64,000 nt of DNA from Ptychodera flava (taxonomy: Eukaryota; Hemichordata; Enteropneusta; Ptychoderidae): contig NC_091932.1 in assembly GCF_041260155.1 (NCBI RefSeq), forward strand, positions 30,488,338 to 30,552,337, read 5' to 3'. The first letter of the stretch is position 1. Every line of letters begins with the position of its first letter. Of the stretch, positions 47,229 through 58,733 are shown piece after piece. A program made the translations under genes and the position numbers. The notes under the pieces are model-generated. The model was not told the DNA's origin. It was given only the letters and a program-made list of their open reading frames with translations, and searched no databases.

Positions 47229-48393
47229 CTATAACACATATATTATATTCAAAACCAAAGTTGGTAAGCAACAAAAGGGAGCCATGAGCCACGTTTTCAG
47301 TGGATATGCTTGATCGCCGATTAAGTATGAACCTAATGGGAAACACTCTTCCTCGGTTGTCTTGGTTTTGTTACAGAGGGCAGAATTTCTCAACACTCTC
47401 ATCATGAACGGAGCCAGGTCATCCGCAGTAGATATCAGAAAACAGGTAATCTGCATAGAAATCACCTTGAAGAAGAATGGAATGAAAGTAATCTTCTTCC
47501 TGGGGGGAAAGAGTAAAGATAGAGAGACGTCATATTGGCTGGTCGATTTCTAAAACAAGTCATATCAACAATTCGCTTTCTGTTTTGCCTTTACGGTAAA
47601 TCAAAATAGTTCGAGACGAATTTTATTTTGTAGTTGCAAATATTTCTGTGTAGGTGTGTAGTTTCAAAGGTTGCGAAAATGCATATGATATTTTGATGAA
47701 CTTCCACGATCGAATTACTCAGCTAAATATTCTGATCAATTCTTTTTGAAGACTGAATGTCAATCGAAACCACAAAATAAAGGCAAGACCAAATTATACC
47801 TGGGCTATTTCTACATATTAATCGGGATATGGGTCCCGTCGATACATCCAATGTATTGTTGAAGGCCATGATCTTGCTCAAACTTTCTACATTATTTGCC
47901 GTAATCGATGTTAGGATTCAGTTGGCCAGACCATCACAATTGGTGCCAGATGAGTTACGATGTCCTTGCAAACTCTTGGGTAAGTAATGTACGCAGTGGA
48001 CACACTCACTCCGAATCTGTTGGCTACAGACCTCAGGCATTCTGGGTTGCAAATAACCCAAAGAGTTATTAGCAACTGCTTGCTTAGGTCAACGGGCGGT
48101 CTTTCCCGACGATGTTGTACGGTACAGTTGGTTGTTAGCAAACGTTGTACGATATCGAAAGTTTCCTGGTGAAGATCGCTTAATATCGCTTGAAATCGTT
48201 TGAGCGATAATCGCGGAACAACATTTTCGTCATAGCCGTTAATTTTCACTCTCGCCTTCCTTTCTTTTGAACGATTTAACAAAAACAAAAAGACATCATC
48301 TTCTTCGGAAAACAAAAAGTAAGCCTGAAAATTAAAATAAATATCCCTTACACTACGAAAGTAGAAATAAGTGCCGGCACTGAGGGCAGCCAT
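47229..48393 (-). pseudogene. HARBI1-like Harbinger transposase, broken
   Basis: The transposase that cuts and moves Harbinger elements. From the Met at 48393 comes an N-terminal helical part with PPVDLSKQLLITLWV, NPECLRSVANRFGVSVSTAY (helix-turn-helix) and THLAPIV. The catalytic domain follows in other frames: GLQQYIGCIDGTHIPIN (first acidic residue, about 47.85 kb), SDIYCG then PGSVHD (about 47.4 kb, with a stop in place of Trp), and RVLRNSAL with YLIGDQAYPLKTWLM (second acidic residue, 47229-47465). An intron may separate the blocks (acceptor TCTTTCCCCCCAG near 47.51 kb). The end after LKTWLM is missing. At least one stop and two frame changes make it a relic. Confidence 0.82.
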
Positions 48394-48421
48394 GACATGT
48401 GTGCTTAGTCTGGTCCCCTAC

Positions 48422-48897
48422 TAGTCTGGTTCCCTGCCCCTTTCTACCGCTGACTGCGCTACACTCACGAAAAGGGTCAGGTATGCGGCAGCCATTTTGC
48501 CCAGATTTTGGGCAAAATGGCGGATGCGCGTGGCGCGTGATGTCAGGCTGGAATGTTCGAAATGACTGCGCCCTTGACAGTAACTCAGCAACAAAGTAGG
48601 AGGGGCAGTTACATGAACATTACACAAGTCTTCAAAAATCAATCTGTTTCATTATGCAAAACGTCGTACGAGGTGATTTATTTGTGAAAGAGCGTACTTC
48701 ATCCGAATGACAGAATCGAGTTAGTTTTTTGTTTGTTTTTGAAATTTGAAATAACATATAACACTGCAGCGGACGCAGCAGACGCAGGTGCTCCCCTTAG
48801 GCAATCGATATGTTCCATAATGTCGTCCAATCAGTACCGTGAATAGAATTGCGCATACCTGACCCTTTTCGTAGAAAGGGGGCAGGGAACCAGACTA
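48422..48897. mobile_element. Inverted-repeat element (TAGTCTGG ends), 9-bp target duplication
   Basis: Ends TAGTCTGGTTCCCTGCCCC and GGGGCAGGGAACCAGACTA, extended by GAAAAGGGTCAGGTATGC and its mirror. A perfect GTCCCCTAC flanks it at 48413-48421 and 48898-48906. It has inserted just inside the left end of the R3 element. The right TIR lacks about 19 bp present in the left one. Confidence 0.92.
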
Positions 48898-49356
48898 GTC
48901 CCCTACCCCATATCTACCGCTGGCTGCGCTGCTCACGAAAAAAAGGGTCAGGTATCGGCTATTGTAAGCATGGCTGTCATTGGTCAATAGAGCGAGCCCA
49001 TGATTGCATTGAATTATTTATTTCCAACTTGGAGCTGTCTTCGAATTTAGATTTATTTTGACATTGAGTGAAAAACGAAAAATCACTTCATTTGAATTTA
49101 CTGCCTTATATGCGAAAGGAGGGATTATCATTCACATCTGAGAAAAAAATAACAGAGAAGATAATCGTCATTTCACGACTAAATGCCATCATAGAAGTTC
49201 AAAGTCGGAGATTTAAAAGTGAAGCAGTGCAAATGACTTCAACGTTCGACTTTTCGTCTAATATCAAAAATGGCCACCAAAATGGATGTGCTGATCACAT
49301 GATCTTGTCAGGTGGCTGTGCCAATTAATATGAAGTCAAATTCTGACTGAAATGGC

Positions 49357-49974
49357 ACACAGTAAGTGAGGCTACCCACAATTCTCCATGATCTGTACAC
49401 ACGGAGATCACTCACTGAACTGAAGCAAATTTCTTCTGTACAGAGAATAACTCGGTCCATATTTCTAAATTCTGGCAACATAGTTCTGATCATTATAATT
49501 TTCTGATTTCTCACTGTGAATAATGAGAAGATCAACCCCTTTTCCGCGGAGGAGATAGCAATTTTGTAATTTTTTCGACACAGATTTTTGACAGCCATAC
49601 ACAATATTTTCAAGGAAACTAAGGGAATAAGTTGCATCTGTGTTGGCAAAAGAAAGGGTATTAATTTTTTTTAATGTTCGTAACAAAGGAAATTTGCATG
49701 TCTGACAGGTGGTATGATGAGACCATCTTAGTTGCTGATACTTTATCTTGACAAGTGTGCAATTTTAGCACCTCCAAACATCGACTTCTCATTCAATTTA
49801 CTCTTGAATTTTAAGCACAGTCAATAATTTTGGAACATAGTTTTAACAAATAATCCTGAACTTAAATTGTAAGTTTAAAATTGTTAAGAAACTGATAAAA
49901 TTGAAAAAGCCTTTAGCAAAAAATGTCTGAGTGAACAAATCAAGGGGAATTTTGGGTAGCCTCACTTACTGTGT
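49357..49974. mobile_element. MITE with ~22-bp TIRs inside R3
   Basis: ACACAGTAAGTGAGGCTACC on the left is mirrored by GGTAGCCTCACTTACTGTGT on the right, with a few further matching bases inside. The centre is AT-rich and non-coding. A target duplication was not identified. Confidence 0.85.
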
Positions 49975-50151
49975 AGCTTGGCGGCCTACGCGTAGCCCAT
50001 ACCCTGTTTTCGTTAGCAGCGCAGCCAGCGGTAGAAACGGGGTAGTGCAGAGTGGACCAGCCTATGTTATGACCACGCGTGTGTGTTATGACACGCGTGT
50101 GTTATGACGTACATCTTGTGCCCTCTACGGCGTAGTGTTGAGAGATGCAGT

Positions 50152-50207
50152 TAGTCTGGTTCCCTGTAGCGCAGCCAACGGTAGAAAGGGGGCAGGGAAC
50201 CAGACTA
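50152..50207. mobile_element. 56-bp miniature of the TAGTCTGG element, 10-bp target duplication
   Basis: Ends TAGTCTGGTTCCCTG and CAGGGAACCAGACTA with only about 26 bp between. A perfect GAGATGCAGT flanks it at 50142-50151 and 50208-50217. It is almost nothing but termini, yet has its own target duplication. Confidence 0.9.
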
Positions 50208-50217
50208 GAGATGCAGT

Positions 50218-51556
50218 ATGTTTGTTGTCTTCTCTATACTCTCATTCCAATAAATGAATTACGTTCCACTCCATTCATTTATTAATGATGGATCAGCCAG
50301 AGGTGGCAGCTTTAGACTATATTTCCTTGTGTGCCGTGAAATGATATTACTTAAACCTTTGCAGTCGATTTTTTAAAAATCAGTGACGAATCACGCACGG
50401 CGGCGTGGCTATATTGATAAGTTCGCCCTGTTGTATAAGGTATATACTTGTTTCGAGCCATGCTTTGAGGAAATAACGTGTTTTGGCGAACTTTGCTTGA
50501 AGAGTAACGAGTATGCAGGAGAATTTGAGCGCGCAACAAACAAACGAGGCGAAAAGTCAACTTTGAAGGAAGACTACTTGTGGAGTAGAACGTATTCAAC
50601 TGCTGTATAATCTAGTCCGAATTCAATGAAAGGTATACAGTCACCTGTAATATAAATATGCCATATATAGTCAAAGGGGCGTTACTTAGTATTCAAAATG
50701 CCCATGTGAAGGCGCTGTTTTTAAAAAGCGGCCACCCGCTTATAATCTGTGATTGCTTAGATTTTCTCTTGCCATGGTAACTGTGGTGAATTGGAACAGG
50801 TGACATTAAAATTCCTATTCAGAGCCCTTTTTAGGGTGTGTTTGCCGCAATATGAGAGTGTTTTATCTGTACATTATTTTGACCAAGCTTGTATCAAACG
50901 ATTTCCTGAAAAAGTAAATGGAATTTGCTTTTGTAGAACTGAAATTTTCGTGAGATTTGTTTTTCATGAACACTCCTGACCTTATTAATGTGCCTTTCCA
51001 TTTAATGACGATGTTACAAGGACTGGGACCGTAACTGAAACACAATGCTATGTAACCTGTCGAGTTCAGGTACAGATAATCTTCGGCGAGGGACACCGGC
51101 AGCGTGCAGAGCCGGCTTTGAAACCACTCGCTATGGGTTCACCTATGAGTGTACCCATGACTCGCTTCTATCTCCTGATCCATAGCGTAACCGTGAAGTG
51201 TAAACGACCTTCCACAAGACGAACATGAACAAGCAAATCTTGCTCTAAAATAATGTCTTCCGTCGTGTCGTCCTTGACAAAAAATGAGGTGAACTTGAGG
51301 TGATTCTCGACATTTTTCGTCCCCTTTGAATACAAGCACAGTCCCCTCTATATCCACTCTGTTCGATCCCTATGGATAAAGGAACTGTGATACAAGTATC
51401 ATCTGTCTTAAGTCTTGACTTGCCATAAATTATGCTAGCAGTGTGAAACTGTCGGTTTCCTAAGCCAAGCAAGCTAGCATGAAATTTGATGGGTTTTTTT
51501 TTGAAAAGGATAACAAAAATCTCGCGGGAAGTAAAAAAAAAAGAATCCGGAATATA
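50218..51556. other. No gene assigned
   Basis: Several short open frames on both strands. A minus-strand frame at about 51.14-51.36 kb has four cysteines (CSCSSCGRSF region) and could be a decayed exon, but no family is recognised. Confidence 0.4.
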
Positions 51557-52085
51557 TAGTCCAGTCAATCTACGAGATTTTGGCACCTAACCCACCACAA
51601 ATTGCAACAGAATTTTTTTCTTCAGAATGCATTTCAGAGAGGTACCCAGAACAACATATTAAAAGTTTACTCGAATCCACCTTGGGGAAATATGTCTAAT
51701 TTGCATAAATCAAATATGGCGGCCAACCATCCAACCAAATAACATAATTTGCTATATATCACATGTTAAACAAGCTATTTCAGTAATTTCAAAGTCTGAC
51801 ACTAGTTATTTGGCTCAGGGAATCATTTTGGAGGTATAATGTTTCATATAGGCACCTTGTTAATTTGCATAATTCCAATATGGCGGCCAACATTCCTACA
51901 AAAGACATTTTCGGTCATATACCACGTACTAAACAAGCTATTTCAGTGATTTTAAAGTTCTTAGGCACGGACAAACAATTTTCGAGATACTATGATTTGC
52001 ATAGGTAATTTGTTAATTTGCATAATTTCGATATGATGGCCAACATACCTACAAAAGAAATTTTGTTTCATATACCACGTATTAA

Positions 52086-52281
52086 CCCTTTTGGCGCCAA
52101 AGTCTATTTGTCAACTTTATAAAATGTACCACAGTCAATTTTTCTGCTTTTTGCCAAAGTAGCTGCTGAAAAATGATATCCATTTGGTCCAAAATTATGA
52201 AAAAAACGTACAGGAAATTTCACAGAATTGGCAAAATATTGCATTAACATTTTGGTGCAAAAAATTACAGCAGTCAAAGGG
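52086..52281. mobile_element. TTAA-type MITE in giant foldback, copy 1
   Basis: Starts CCCTTTTGGCGCCAAAG after TTAA and ends GTCAAAGGG. It interrupts a 164-bp unit at the TTAA of GTATTAAACAAGC. The right TTAA is lost. The CCC/GGG ends at TTAA suggest piggyBac-type mobilisation. Confidence 0.8.
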
Positions 52282-52449
52282 TAAAAAAGCCATTTTTAAG
52301 TTTTCGAAGTTAAAAGTGTATATCTTTGGCATGGACAAACAATTTTCGAGATGCAATGATTTGCTTAGGTACTTCGTTAATTTGCATAACTCCAATAGGG
52401 TTGCCAACATTCCTACAAAAGACAATTTTTGTCATATACCATGGATTAA

Positions 52450-52663
52450 CCCTTTGGGCGCCAAAGTCTATTTTTGTCAACTTTATAAAATATACCACAG
52501 TCAATTTTTCTGCTTTTTGCCCAAATTTTGATTAAAATCTGTAGCTGCTGAGAAATGATATCCATTTGGTCCAAAATTATGAAAAAAACGTACAGAAATG
52601 TTCATAGAAATAGGTAAAATATCGCATTAAAATTTTGGTGTAAAAATTACAGCAGTCAAAGGG
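52450..52663. mobile_element. TTAA-type MITE in giant foldback, copy 2
   Basis: Same element as copy 1, starting CCCTTTGGGCGCCAAAG and ending GTCAAAGGG with TTAA on both sides (52446-52449, 52664-52667). It sits at the same place of the next tandem unit. Confidence 0.85.
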
Positions 52664-55600
52664 TTAAACAAGCTATTTCTGTGATTTCAAAGTTAAAAGT
52701 ATATTTCTTTGGCATGGTCAGATGATGTTTGAGGTGCAATGATTTGCGTTGGCACTTCGTTAATTTGCATAAATCCAATACAAAACAAAAATCCAATACA
52801 AAAGAAATTTTCTGTCATAAAATGTATTGAACAATCTATTTCAGCCATTTTGAAGTTTAATTATATTTCTTGAGCATGAAGAAACACCTTTTGTGGTTCA
52901 ATGTTTTTAAAAGACACTTTGATGATTTTCAGAAATTAAATATGGCTGCCAAATTAATGCCCAAATAGCTTCAAATATAAATAAGGTTATGGTAGAGTTT
53001 TTAGGAATAGGAATATCAAGAAAAAACTGTCAAGAGGGCACTGCACCCAACGCACTGTATTTTGCAAATATTCTTCCAATTTTTATTAATTTGTTAACCC
53101 AAGATTACAAATTGGTTAGGTTCACCTTTTAGCTTGGCAAGCAGTCGTAAGTTGCATGATATAGAAGGGTTAATGTATGCAAATGTATGCAAATCACCCG
53201 AATTCCTGCTTCCCTTTTATCCGAATTTCAAGATTTCCAAAGAATATAACTCTGTTCTGGCTGGGTCATATTTTCTGAAATTTTCACATTATGTTTTTAA
53301 ATGCTATATAACAAAACAACTATTTTGTTTTGCAATAAAATTCTTACATTTTGAATTAGAGGCATTTTTATTTTGCTAACCATGATTTTAAGCACTTTTT
53401 TGAGTGTCAGTCGTTCAGCCCATGCCATTTTAGAATGAGGATATACTCTTGTTTCAAGTGAAATATTACATTTCACAAAATAGTTTGTAAGGGTTTCCTT
53501 GTCATCTTATATGAGAAATATTCCTTCGAAAAAAACTGTGTTGGCAACGTTCAGCTTCATATTAAGTCCTCCATATTAAGTCCTTGAATATTTAGTTTTA
53601 AAAATGTAGAAAATATACAATAAATTTACATACAATAACGATCCATTTACAAATAAAAGTTTATTTAATAGGTGTCTGTGATACCTGAATTCGTTAAAAT
53701 ATCCCATAAATATATTGTATTTTGAAAAGTATGTTAAAGCAAATTTGGTAGACTTACATATATGACTTCCGAAAGGATTAAAATACGTATAATATGTTGA
53801 TGTGCGTTTACTATTGAGTTGTAAGAAAGTCATGCAATTTTAATTATTTGTGATTTTTCTAAATATGACAACCGTTAATGATTGTTAGTCATCTAATAAT
53901 CTCTTTCTGAATATAACATTGGATTCATCTGTGTACGGCATTATTTGTGATTTTTATATGTGCTTTATACTCTACAGTGTTAAAACATGTAATCTTTAAT
54001 GTTTACTGTTTTAAAAAAGTCGTGGACAAAATCTTTAGTTTCTAATTTAGACTGAACCCCTTCCTTATGGACGAGTGCATTTTTGGTACATCCCCCTAGA
54101 TGATAGGCAAGGAGTCGTCACATATAACAGCAAAAATACAATAAACACAACAAAGATAATAACAACGCAAAAAATAAAATAATGTGACCAAAAATAACAC
54201 ATGCCACAATACAGACAAATTAAAACTTAGCGCTGATGCAAACAATGTCAGACTCTTAAAAACTTGATCAACACACAAACTCACAAAAATTGAAAATTGC
54301 ATGCTTAGCAAAGACTTAAAATTAATTCAAACAACTCATTAGCCCAACAGAATCCAACTGTTACACGATGCAAACATGTACATCTGGAAAAACGACACTT
54401 GGAAAAATGACTCAAGATGTACTTCTTTGTATAGTGTTATAGTTGGATTCTTTGTTTGAATTGATTGTAGGTCTTTGCGAAAGCATGCAGTTTTCAGATT
54501 TTTTGAGTTTGTGTGTCCAGAAAGTTTTTATGAGTGTGACCTTGTTTGCAATAGTGCTAAGTTTCAATTTGTGTGTATTACGACACTTTTTATTTCGGTC
54601 ATATCATTTTAGCTGTATTTTTAGCTTTGTTGTGTTTAATGTATTTTGCTGGTATGTGTGATGACTTCTTGCCTATCATCTAAGGGATCTTATAAAGACG
54701 CACCCATCCATAAGAAGGGGGTTCAGTCTGAATTAAAAACTAAAGATTTTGAACACCCCTTTTTTAACAGTAAACATTACAGATAACATGCTTTGACACT
54801 GTAGAGTGTTAAACACCCTTACAAATTACGAAAATGCCACACACAGATGAATTCAATGTTATATTTAAAAAGAGAATATATCATTCAGAAGACTAACATT
54901 CATTAACATTAACGGTCGTCATATCAGAAAAATCAAAAAATTTTAAAAATGAATGTCCAAGGATTAACACTTTCTTCTTGATAGTTTCCTAGTGCTAAAA
55001 ACTATACCAAAACCGTTAATTATATTAGAAGCTATTAAGCCATGGGGCATTAATATGGCAGCCATATTTAATTTATGCAAATTATCAAAGGGCCTTTGTA
55101 AAAATTGAGCCACTAAAAGTGTTTCTTCATACCCAAGAAAAATATTAAAACTTTAAAATCAAAGATATAGCTTGTTTAATGCGTGGTGTATGACCGACAA
55201 TGTCCTTTGTAGGAATGTTGGCCACCATATTGGATTTATGCAAATTAACAATTACCTATGCAAATCATAGCATCTCGAAAATCGTTTGTCCATGCCAAAG
55301 AAATATACTTTTAACTTTAAAATCACTGAAATAGTTTGTTTAATACGTGGTATATGACCGAAAATGTCTTTTGTAGGAATGTTGGCCGCCATATTGGAAT
55401 TATGCAAATTAATAAAGTACCTATAAGGAACATTATACCTCCAAAATAATTTCCTGGGCCAAATTACTAGTGTCAGACTTTGAAATTACTGAAATAGCTT
55501 GTTTAACATGTGATATATAGCAAATTATGTTATTTGGTTGGATGGTTGGCCGCCATATTTGATTTATGCAAATTAGACATATTTCCCCAAGGTGGATTCG

Positions 55601-55705
55601 AGTAAACTTTTAATATGTTGTTCTGGGTACCTCTCTGAAATGCATTCCGAAGAAAAAAATTCTGTTGCAATTTGTGGTGGGTCTAACCCTATTTTGACTG
55701 GACTA

Positions 55706-58581
55706 ATAAGCGAAAAAGATTTTATATTGTTATTGTCATTGTAAATAAGTATGCACATTGGAACCAAACGAGTTAAAAATGTACTGGTGTACAAAATATG
55801 TTGTTTTGTAATTTTCATAGTCAGGCATTAAAATAGGGCTATTGTAAAATATATTTTACATGGAATTTCGTCATAAGTAAGAGGCCAATGAATCTCCCTA
55901 AGAAGAGACTCGGATATTTGGATGCAAAAGCATTGACCTTGATTAAAGCAGTGTTAGTTCTCTTCGCTTCTCCTTCATCAAGTGGATATCAAGGCAATTA
56001 TTCATTACCCTTTCGTACCCTGGATCTGCATGTAAGAAAAGCAGTTTCTTGGGATTTTGTCTTCCCGCTCGGCGGTGACATTATTGACACCACTGTATCC
56101 AATAGAGTTGCTTCTCTACCTTTATGTTTACAATTGTGTCTTTGCTTCAATTATTGAAAACTGCGTCTAATTCCAGACAGATGTTGAATACACGTGGGCC
56201 ATTTCTCAAGCATAAAATATTCGCAGTTTAGAGATGATCAGATGTTGTGTCCCTTTAATTGGTTAATACACCAGTTTACATGTTATGCCACTCCCACTCT
56301 TACCGTGTTCACACTAGGCAAAATTGGAAACGTTTTAGAGACACTATAATTTGTGATTTGCAAACCATGGCCGATTAATAATTTGAATCAATGTGTGTCC
56401 AAACTGACAAAGTTACAACAATGGGTTTCAATTCGCTGTCACAACTCAGTGTGTGAGACGACTGGAAACCCGGAAATCCAGGGGTTTTGTTGTTGTTTGC
56501 ATTGTTGTTTATGTTAATATTGTTGTTGTTGTTGTTGTTGTTGACTGCAATCGGCGTAGAAACATGCCTCCTGATTGTCCTCCTGTCCTGCCGATTGAGA
56601 AAAAGTTGACGAGGTTAAGTCTTCAAATTAAACGCTTTAATTTGCTGATCGCCCTTTTTTATCATTAGCATCTTCTGCGTGTCACTTTGTGTTTGAGAGC
56701 AGTTTGAATTGTATGGCGGATATCTCATGATAATTTACTGAAACGAGTTTTACATGAATAACAAACATGTAACATTAAAGTGTCTATGCCACGCCCCAAA
56801 CAACTTGTTAAATCAATATCTATGCCTTTTTGAGTTCAGTCTTACCCATATCTCACGTTGAGAGTTGCGCGCTGTTGATAGTTACAAGCAAGTAAATGTT
56901 GCAGGTGGGCGTGTCCCCAAAGCCCAGTCTGTCTACTTTTTCGCCTTTCCGAAGTTCACACGAAGGTTTATCTAAGTTTTTCACGACTCTAAAAGCTCTC
57001 ATTGAAAATAACTGTGAATTGAGAGGGCTTCTGTTTACATAATGTCCATACCGCTAAACCATCTCACTCAGTTAGTACCATTTCTCCACTGACCACGGTC
57101 AAAGGCTGTTCGTTTGTTGGCTGCGAGTACAAAGGCAGTTGGGGTGAATTTTTATCCCTCCCCTTGCAATTCGTACCGTCATTTGTCGGATTCACGTCTC
57201 GATCACTTGATTGAGAGATTTGTCGCACGTCTGCCCCGGCGAGAAAGTTCAAGAGTATTCGATTACATAACGTACTTGTTTCAAAGTCAATGTACGCCTT
57301 TTTCAACTTATAACTGCGTAGTAGGCAAATTGACGCATTTGACTTTTAAAATGACATGAATTGCCGCTAACTCATAACCAACGTGACAGGAAGTGAGCAA
57401 AGTCTGTTGCCGTTCGTCTATGAATAAAAAATCTGTTCGTAACAGAAATAAACATTTCACCTAATAAATGTCCAAGCAGTCCCTCCCGGTTTGTTTCCGA
57501 TCACCCAGATGCAACAAGAAGGGGCACATCTCAGCTGAAAATTTGCAATTTTGTCGAATGAATGGGGGAAATGAGGAAAGGTCATAAGACGATTCTCGTC
57601 AATTTAGCGATATTTTTGACCTTGTCGATTTCAACCTGCTTGTGTCAAATCACTGAAACTAACATCAATATCCAGTCGACTGCAACTTATTTCGTTCCTG
57701 GCACGAAATACTAGTAAATGTTCTTCTTAGCGTATCGGTCCCGATGTACTTTTATTTTTGCCGATATCAATCAGCCCGATAGCCTATCTGATATCCCTTG
57801 AAATTGAACCTCCCTTATTCAAGTTTTTCACGTCAACCTTTGTTTCTTTATTAGCAAGTTAGTGTCTTTTGTTTTTAACAATGTAACATGGCAAGTGAGT
57901 GCAGCCAATGTTAGCACTTTCAAAGCTGGTGCTACTTGAGCGATTGACCCGATGACAATGCCATTGTCAAGGTGCGAATGAATGAGAAAACTTGGGTATA
58001 TATCACCATATCCTTGCTTACAAGCAAATGCACAAAGTCTTCAGAGGAGGAAATACAAATATGTACTAATCATCACCAGCCGACATTTTTAGACATTGTG
58101 CTTGCACCGTTCGATCCGCTCTGTTGAATAGGTCGACCGGGTAGTTTCCTTACCCGACGGAAGTTCCGGCCAGAATAAACACGGCTTGGCCAGTGAATAT
58201 CTTAACGGACGTATACTGTCAGGTTTTTGTTTCTACTTTGTCAATAGCTTCATCGATTTAAGCCAGAGTCTGAAAACCTATATAGAGCGTTGTGTCTTTA
58301 GTTCTGTCTGACTTTTCATGTAACTTTGCTTTTTCATCGCGCTGTGCAGTCTTGCGCTCGAATCTTGATCTTTAAATCACAAATGAGTCACAAGCGCGGG
58401 AAAAAAATTGTTTGCAGAAGAATGCACCATCAACATTATTTTCATAAATACTTTCTCACTGTCACACACTTTTTGGATAGACCTACTTCTTTCGCAAAAA
58501 AGGGTTATGCCAGTATCGAATTATAAAGCGCGAGGAGCATTGCGGGCTTTGTTCTTTATTAGCGTACATGCAAATAATACG
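55706..58581. other. No gene assigned
   Basis: Open frames at 55.9, 56.5 and 57.1 kb are short and show no domain. A TTG microsatellite lies at 56520-56543. Confidence 0.45.
56520..56543. repeat. (TTG)n microsatellite
   Basis: Eight TTG units in a GTT-rich context. Confidence 0.9.
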
Positions 58582-58733
58582 ATTTGAACTAATTTGGGAG
58601 AATTGCACCTTTCAATTTTTCAAATTTATCAAAAGTGCTAGGTACCATATAACTTAAGTTGCAATATTATCGATTGCCCATAAGAGCAAGTGTAGCAGAT
58701 GAGCGTACATTTGCAGTGTAAACCAACATTACT
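58582..58733 (+). repeat. Dispersed repeat, copy 2
   Basis: Partner of 25932-26105; blocks GAACTAATTT, TCAAAAGTG, TTGCAATATTA and GCAGATGAGC in the same order. It ends where the 3' end of a minus-strand LINE begins. Confidence 0.7.

Larger units (their letters stand above)
48405..50068. mobile_element. R3 element, copy 2, with two nested insertions
   Basis: The left end (48405 on, resuming at 48907) reads TCTGGTCCCCTAC, then CTACCGCTGGCTGCGCTGCT; the right end (about 49985-50068) reads AGCAGCGCAGCCAGCGGTAG and GGGGTAG, its mirror. The body matches 42967-43385 and 60890-61385. Elements at 48422-48897 and 49357-49974 sit inside it. No coding capacity. Confidence 0.72.
51557..55705. mobile_element. 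Giant foldback element with tandem-repeat arms
   Basis: The ends TAGTCCAGTCAA and TTGACTGGACTA are inverted, and the sequence stays palindromic inward: CCCACCACAAATTGCAACAG on the left returns inverted on the right. Each outer arm is a tandem array of a ~164-bp unit marked by AATTTGCATAA and ATATGGCGGCCAAC. Left units are at 51700, 51864, 52017, 52381 and 52764; right units, inverted, at 55073, 55236, 55400 and 55564. The left arm also carries two small MITEs. Inner sequence (about 53.88-54.34 and 54.45-54.93 kb) is inverted too, around a centre near 54.4 kb. No transposase was found. The layout recalls Drosophila FB/Galileo foldbacks; kinship is not shown. Confidence 0.9.

Noticed and set aside
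54096-54661. Two similar 71-72 residue open frames on opposite strands (MQFS.F.SLCV pattern)
   Set aside because: They are the two inverted arms of the giant foldback read in mirror orientation; similarity follows from the palindrome and no domain is seen.
51557-55705. Target duplication for the giant foldback
   Set aside because: The nine bases on each side (CGGAATATA and ATAAGCGAA) do not match; only TA dinucleotides are shared, which is too little to claim.
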